Assembly: GCF_014648995.1 (NCBI RefSeq)
Contig: NZ_BMSE01000020.1
Span: 1 to 64,000 of the forward strand
Reading direction: 5' to 3'
DNA from: Streptomyces massasporeus
GTDB lineage: Bacteria > Actinomycetota > Actinomycetes > Streptomycetales > Streptomycetaceae
DNA: 64,000 nucleotides
Shown here in pieces: positions 59,393 to 64,000 of this stretch; position 1 is the stretch's first letter; the number at the start of each line of letters is the position of its first letter. The position numbers and the translations under genes were made by a program. The notes under the pieces were generated by a model, which searched no databases, had not been told where the DNA came from, and was given only the letters and a program-made list of their open reading frames with translations.

Positions 59393-59881
59393 TCAGAGGA
59401 TGGGGCCGGGGCCGCCAGGGCTGTCTCCGGGCCGGACGCGTCCGCGCCATGCGCCCGATTCCACTCCGCGCTCCTCGATGTACTGCTTGAAGCGCTGCAT
59501 GTCGCCCTTGACCCGGCGGTCGATCGTGCCCATCATGTCGCCGGCCTTCTCCACGGCTCCGCTGGGCTCGACATCCAATACGAGCTCCACCCTGGTGTGG
59601 GTGTCGTCCAGACGCTCGAAGCGGACGGAACCCCTCTGGTGGGTGTCTCCGCTGGTCGTGCGCCACGTGACCCGCTCGTCGGCCAGCTGGTCGACGATCT
59701 CGGTGTCGAACTCGCGCCGTACCCCGGCGATCTTGGTGGTCCAGTGGTTGTGGCGGTCGTCCAGCTGCCTGACCTCCTCGACGCCCTCCATGAAGTTCGG
59801 GAACTCCTCGAACTGCGTCCACTGGTTGTAGGCGGTGTGGACGGGGACGTCGACTTCCACGGTTTCCTTGATGGTGCTCAT
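59393..59881 (-). CDS. SRPBCC (polyketide cyclase-like) protein
   Basis: A 162-residue protein with VEVDVPVHTAYNQWTQFEEFPNFMEGVEEV at the start and a Gly-rich C-terminus after FKQYIEERG. This is the common coenzyme Q-binding/cyclase-like START subgroup, in which many members have no known ligand. The ATG at 59881 has GGAGG 7 bases upstream and fits the family start. A strong hairpin terminator follows. Confidence 0.9.
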   Translation of the reverse strand: MSTIKETVEVDVPVHTAYNQWTQFEEFPNFMEGVEEVRQLDDRHNHWTTKIAGVRREFDTEIVDQLADERVTWRTTSGDTHQRGSVRFERLDDTHTRVELVLDVEPSGAVEKAGDMMGTIDRRVKGDMQRFKQYIEERGVESGAWRGRVRPGDSPGGPGPIL

Positions 59882-59992
59882 CTGAATGCCTCCGTATTCG
59901 CTGATCGACTGCAGGAGGCCCATCGGCCCACACAGGTCCGGGCCCGCGGAGGCCGAGTACCCGGGAAGTTCCGGTTGCCACATCGGATGTGA

Positions 59993-60613
59993 TCAGACGG
60001 CGGTCCTCGCCGTTTCGGAGCGGAAACCGTGGCCGACCTCGGGGGCCAGTGCGTGATAGTGGCGGAAGTTGTAGATGAGCGGGCTCCAGGCGGCGGGGTC
60101 GATGTGCTGGGTGCCGGGCACGACGATGCGCTCGGCGGCGTGGACGCGCAGGACCTCGCACTCGGCGGTGACGAAGTGGCCGGCTCCGCCCGGGGTCAGC
60201 GCGCGGGCCCGGGCCTCCAGCTGGAGAGCGCACTCGGCGACCCGCGGAGGCCTCACCAGGTCGGCGGCGGCCGGGGTGAGCCCGGCTGCGGCGAACTTGT
60301 CCCGCTCGTGCCGGTAGACCGGCCGCTTGGCCTCCGGCACGGGGTCCGCCCCCGTCAGCGGTGCGAGGCGTTCCACGTGTTCCCACAGCTCGGGCGAGGC
60401 GACGTTGATCACGAGTTCCGGGCGTTCCGCGAGATTCCGCACGGTGTGGCTCTCGCTGCCGAGCCCCAGGACGAGGTGCTGCCCCAGGGCCCACGCGGAG
60501 GAGACCGGGGCGAGGTTGCAGGTGCCGTCGGCGTTCTCGGTGGTCAGCAGGACCACGGGCGTGCCGAAGTAGAGGATGCTCGGCCGGATCACGAGGTGGG
60601 TGCGGGGCGTCAT
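59993..60613 (-). CDS. Flavin reductase-like (FMN-binding split-barrel) protein
   Basis: A 206-residue protein with RPSILYFGTPVVLLTTENADGTCNLAPVSSAWALG (9-43) and RNLAERPELVINVAS, typical of the FMN-binding flavin reductase-like family. It may act as a flavin reductase or a flavin-dependent oxidoreductase partner; no partner gene is beside it. The ATG at 60613 is consistent with family starts. Confidence 0.87.
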   Translation of the reverse strand: MTPRTHLVIRPSILYFGTPVVLLTTENADGTCNLAPVSSAWALGQHLVLGLGSESHTVRNLAERPELVINVASPELWEHVERLAPLTGADPVPEAKRPVYRHERDKFAAAGLTPAAADLVRPPRVAECALQLEARARALTPGGAGHFVTAECEVLRVHAAERIVVPGTQHIDPAAWSPLIYNFRHYHALAPEVGHGFRSETARTAV

Positions 60614-60736
60614 GGCCCGGGACGCTACGGGCGGGACGCTTCGACGCCCGCCGAAGCGTCGACCGGCGAAGGTGGCCGGTGGCCGGTGTCGGGGCCCGCG
60701 GCGAGGGCGGTCCGGCCGCGCCCGGGCCTGCTGGAA

Positions 60737-61024
60737 TCAGAACCGGTCGTGCTGCTGCGGCTGCCCGTACGCCTGGCCGCTCGGGCCGTTCGTGCTCTGG
60801 GTCTGCAGATGATCCGCCTGCTCCTTGGTCACCTTCTGTTCCGCGCCGCAGAAGGTGCACTGCGTCAGGTATTTCGTCGAGATGGGGAACAGCGGGACGA
60901 AGAAAAGGGTGAACTTCGTGACGCGCTTCCTGAGCGTGTGGGCGGCGGGGTTTCCGCACTGGCCGCACACCAGCGTCAGTATCGCCAGTTGGTACAGGTA
61001 TCCCTTGGTGCCGAAGATGATCAC
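60737..61024 (-). CDS. Zinc-ribbon membrane-associated small protein
   Basis: A 95-residue protein with two CxxC knuckles (CGQCG at about 20-24 and CTFCG at about 55-59), separated by a hydrophobic/aromatic segment KFTLFFVPLFPIST. This is the zinc-ribbon family that also binds membranes or remains cytosolic. A Gln/Gly-rich tail follows (GQPQQHDRF). The GTG start at 61024 is preceded by GAAGGA. Function unknown. Confidence 0.8.
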   Translation of the reverse strand: MIIFGTKGYLYQLAILTLVCGQCGNPAAHTLRKRVTKFTLFFVPLFPISTKYLTQCTFCGAEQKVTKEQADHLQTQSTNGPSGQAYGQPQQHDRF

Positions 61025-61444
61025 GTGTCGGTCCTTCCCGGTCGGATCTTCACCCAGTGTCCTGTATCGCGGGCATGTCGGGCGCGCGGACCCCTCGTTC
61101 GTGTGGCGAGCCCGGCGGCGGCTGGTCCACTCGGGTGACGGCACACCGGGTGCCGTGAGGTGCGCCGATACGGTTCCGCGGTGACCGCGATCTCACCCGG
61201 AACGCAGTCCGTGTACACCGACCTGGGGTTTTCGTCGTCCAGTCCTGGCGGGGCACGACCCCCGACGGGAACGACGTCCCCCATCCGCCGGCCCGCTCCC
61301 TCGGAGACGGGGCGAACGGTCCGGAGGGCACTGCGAAGGCCGTCGAGCAGGTGCTGCTCGGCGCCGGGCTCCCCCTGGGCGAAGGCCTCGTCCACGCGGC
61401 CCAGCGGCCCAGTCCGCCGTCACGACGTAAAAAGATCGAAACCG
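61025..61444. other. Region without a convincing gene
   Basis: About 420 bp. One plus-strand frame (61159 to about 61434) is open and gives GC-biased, protein-like sequence (for example FVVQSWRGTTPDG and EQVLLGAGLPLGEGLV), but it has no start codon near its beginning and no recognised family. It could be the remnant of a decayed gene. The -35/-10 region of the zinc-ribbon gene probably lies within 61025-61090. Confidence 0.4.
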
Positions 61445-61705
61445 GTGGACCCCGTGAGCCTCCTCGTCGTGCCCGGGTCGGCCGTCCTCACCGTGCAGCA
61501 CCTCAAGTCCCAGTTCGTACCGCCGGAGACCTGGCTGGAGGCGGTCGGCGAGCTGGGCTTCGCCTACCTCGTCCTCGCCACGCGGCCGTGGCCGGAGGGC
61601 GCCGAGCCCGGTGACGCCGAGGCGCTCGCCGCCTTCACCTCGGACGAGGACGCGACGGTCTCCGCGGCGCATGTCGTCCTGCCCGCCCGCAGCCTGCGCA
61701 GCTGA
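61445..61705 (+). CDS. Conserved small hypothetical protein (86 aa)
   Basis: An 86-residue frame with a plausible globular sequence: VSLLVVPGSAVLTVQHLKSQFVPPETWLEAVGELGFAYLVLATRPW, then an acidic tail. Its GC3 pattern is that of a coding region. GTG start; the Shine-Dalgarno is weak. No family was recognised. It converges on pgm and shares the hairpin terminator at 61718-61750. Confidence 0.5.
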   Translation: MDPVSLLVVPGSAVLTVQHLKSQFVPPETWLEAVGELGFAYLVLATRPWPEGAEPGDAEALAAFTSDEDATVSAAHVVLPARSLRS

Positions 61706-61717
61706 CGCGCGAGAGGA

Positions 61718-61750
61718 ACAGCCCGGGCCCCGTGCGGTGACCCGGGCTGT
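61718..61750. terminator. Bidirectional hairpin terminator
   Basis: A 10-bp perfect stem ACAGCCCGGG (61718-61727) / CCCGGGCTGT (61741-61750) with a 13-base loop between the small hypothetical gene and pgm, which converge here. Confidence 0.75.
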
Positions 61751-61763
61751 GGTGTGTCCGCGG

Positions 61764-63404
<1,641 letters not shown>

Positions 63405-63634
63405 GGGCCCGCTCCTCCGCATGGGTTGATCCTTCGCTTGCGGTCTCATCCTTCCTCGTCACGGCGGTGACGCGCGAGGGGGGCACCCCGGTGAGGGACG
63501 GATGTGCGCCAGGCCATGCGTAAGGGAGCGGCTCGGAGCACGAGGAAGGCGGCGCTACGGGCCACCGGAACACCCGGTGACGCGTCGCGCCGCCTGCTCC
63601 CCTCGTGCCGGCACGTCCATCGCGCCGGCCGTGC

Positions 63635-64000
63635 TCAGATCCGCCCGCCGGTCAGGCGGGTGAGGGGGCCGTGCGTACCGCGTCCCGCACGGCGTCCGAC
63701 GGCGTAGGACGCCGCGCTCAGGGCGGTCAGACCGGCTCCGACGCCCGCGGCCACCAGCTTGCGGTGGGCGATGACCGTCCAGGCCGTCTTCGCCGTGGTC
63801 GCGACGTGACCCGAGGCCGTGACGACCGCCTGGCGGCCGGCCTCGACGCCCTTGGCCGCGGTCTGTGCGGCCGTCTTCGCCGTCTCGGCGGAGCGCTCCG
63901 CGCCGGACTTGGCGGCTGACGCCGCCTCACCGGCCTTGCCCGCGGCGCCCTTCGCCGCCTGGGACGCGGGCGCGGTGGCCTTGTCCGCCGTGCGGCGAGC
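63635..64000 (-). CDS. Ala-rich single-helix protein, 3' part (cut by window edge)
   Basis: The C-terminal 121 residues of a gene entering from the right. Sequence is Ala/Lys-rich and amphipathic (AAKGAAGKAGEAASAAKSGAERSAETAKTAAQTAAKGVEAGR), then a likely membrane helix LVAAGVGAGLTALSAASYAVG and a basic tail ending LTRLTGGRI. The composition resembles LEA-like/apolipoprotein-type stress proteins or phage-shock-like membrane anchors. Start not in the window; stop TGA at 63635-63637. Confidence 0.7.
   Translation of the reverse strand, partial: ARRTADKATAPASQAAKGAAGKAGEAASAAKSGAERSAETAKTAAQTAAKGVEAGRQAVVTASGHVATTAKTAWTVIAHRKLVAAGVGAGLTALSAASYAVGRRAGRGTHGPLTRLTGGRI

Noticed and set aside
61159-61434. 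Plus-strand coding-like frame upstream of the 86-aa protein
   Set aside because: No start codon near its 5' end and no recognised family; may be a remnant only.

Overview
The window is GC-rich actinobacterial DNA with the codon usage, GTG/TTG starts and gene families typical of Streptomyces. The clearest positional marker is a tap-tpg operon (44419-47156). These genes encode the telomere-binding protein and terminal protein that cap linear Streptomyces replicons, so the window probably lies in a chromosome arm or on a linear plasmid. The many pseudogenes, an insertion-sequence remnant and the unlinked accessory genes fit an arm region. No rRNA, tRNA or CRISPR array was seen.

Layout. 1-6200: a Sir2 deacylase, an SRPBCC protein, a small membrane protein coupled to a large family-2 glycosyltransferase, and a badly decayed AfsR/SARP-type regulator. 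6397-13763: a type III polyketide synthase, two neighbouring SpoIIE-type PP2C phosphatases with PAS/GAF sensors, and an MFS exporter. 14019-18788: an alpha/beta hydrolase divergent from a TetR regulator, a DUF1275 membrane protein and a large DUF4157 protein whose metal-binding motif is degenerate. 18901-21154: a GNAT enzyme and a TetR gene, convergent and separated by an element with 20-bp terminal inverted repeats that holds an IS982 transposase remnant and a beheaded MerR gene. 21215-25838: twin TetR operators, a beta-hydroxyacid dehydrogenase, a ZIP transporter, a VOC protein and two secreted repeat proteins. 25868-34785: a VOC protein, a liv-type ABC operon (livFGHMK), a PucR-type regulator and a LuxR regulator. 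35100-37186: LysE/LysR remnants, snapalysin and a LysE exporter.

37391-48217: an LRV-repeat protein, a Pls-type single-module membrane NRPS overlapping an M1 metallopeptidase gene (the arrangement expected for a poly-amino-acid synthetase and a degrading enzyme), tap-tpg, and a five-bladed tachylectin-2-like propeller made of five nearly identical 47-residue repeats. 48276-55471: a compact envelope and stress module with an Rv1733c-like membrane protein, an actin-like ATPase and two DksA/TraR zinc-finger proteins on one strand; facing them across a palindrome-rich 420-bp region is a NarL-type two-component pair, followed by a small membrane protein and a SecD-SecF fusion.

55461-64000: a GT1 glycosyltransferase, a joined pair of broken genes (HEAT repeat and cytochrome P450), a secreted trypsin-like protease, an SRPBCC protein, a flavin reductase-like protein, a zinc-ribbon protein, phosphoglucomutase (pgm), and the 3' part of an Ala-rich gene cut by the window edge.

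Translational coupling (4-14 bp overlaps) is common: the glycosyltransferase with the small membrane protein, all five liv genes, the Pls-type NRPS with the M1 peptidase, and the actin-like gene with a DksA gene. All functions are assigned from motifs seen by eye; no database search was possible.
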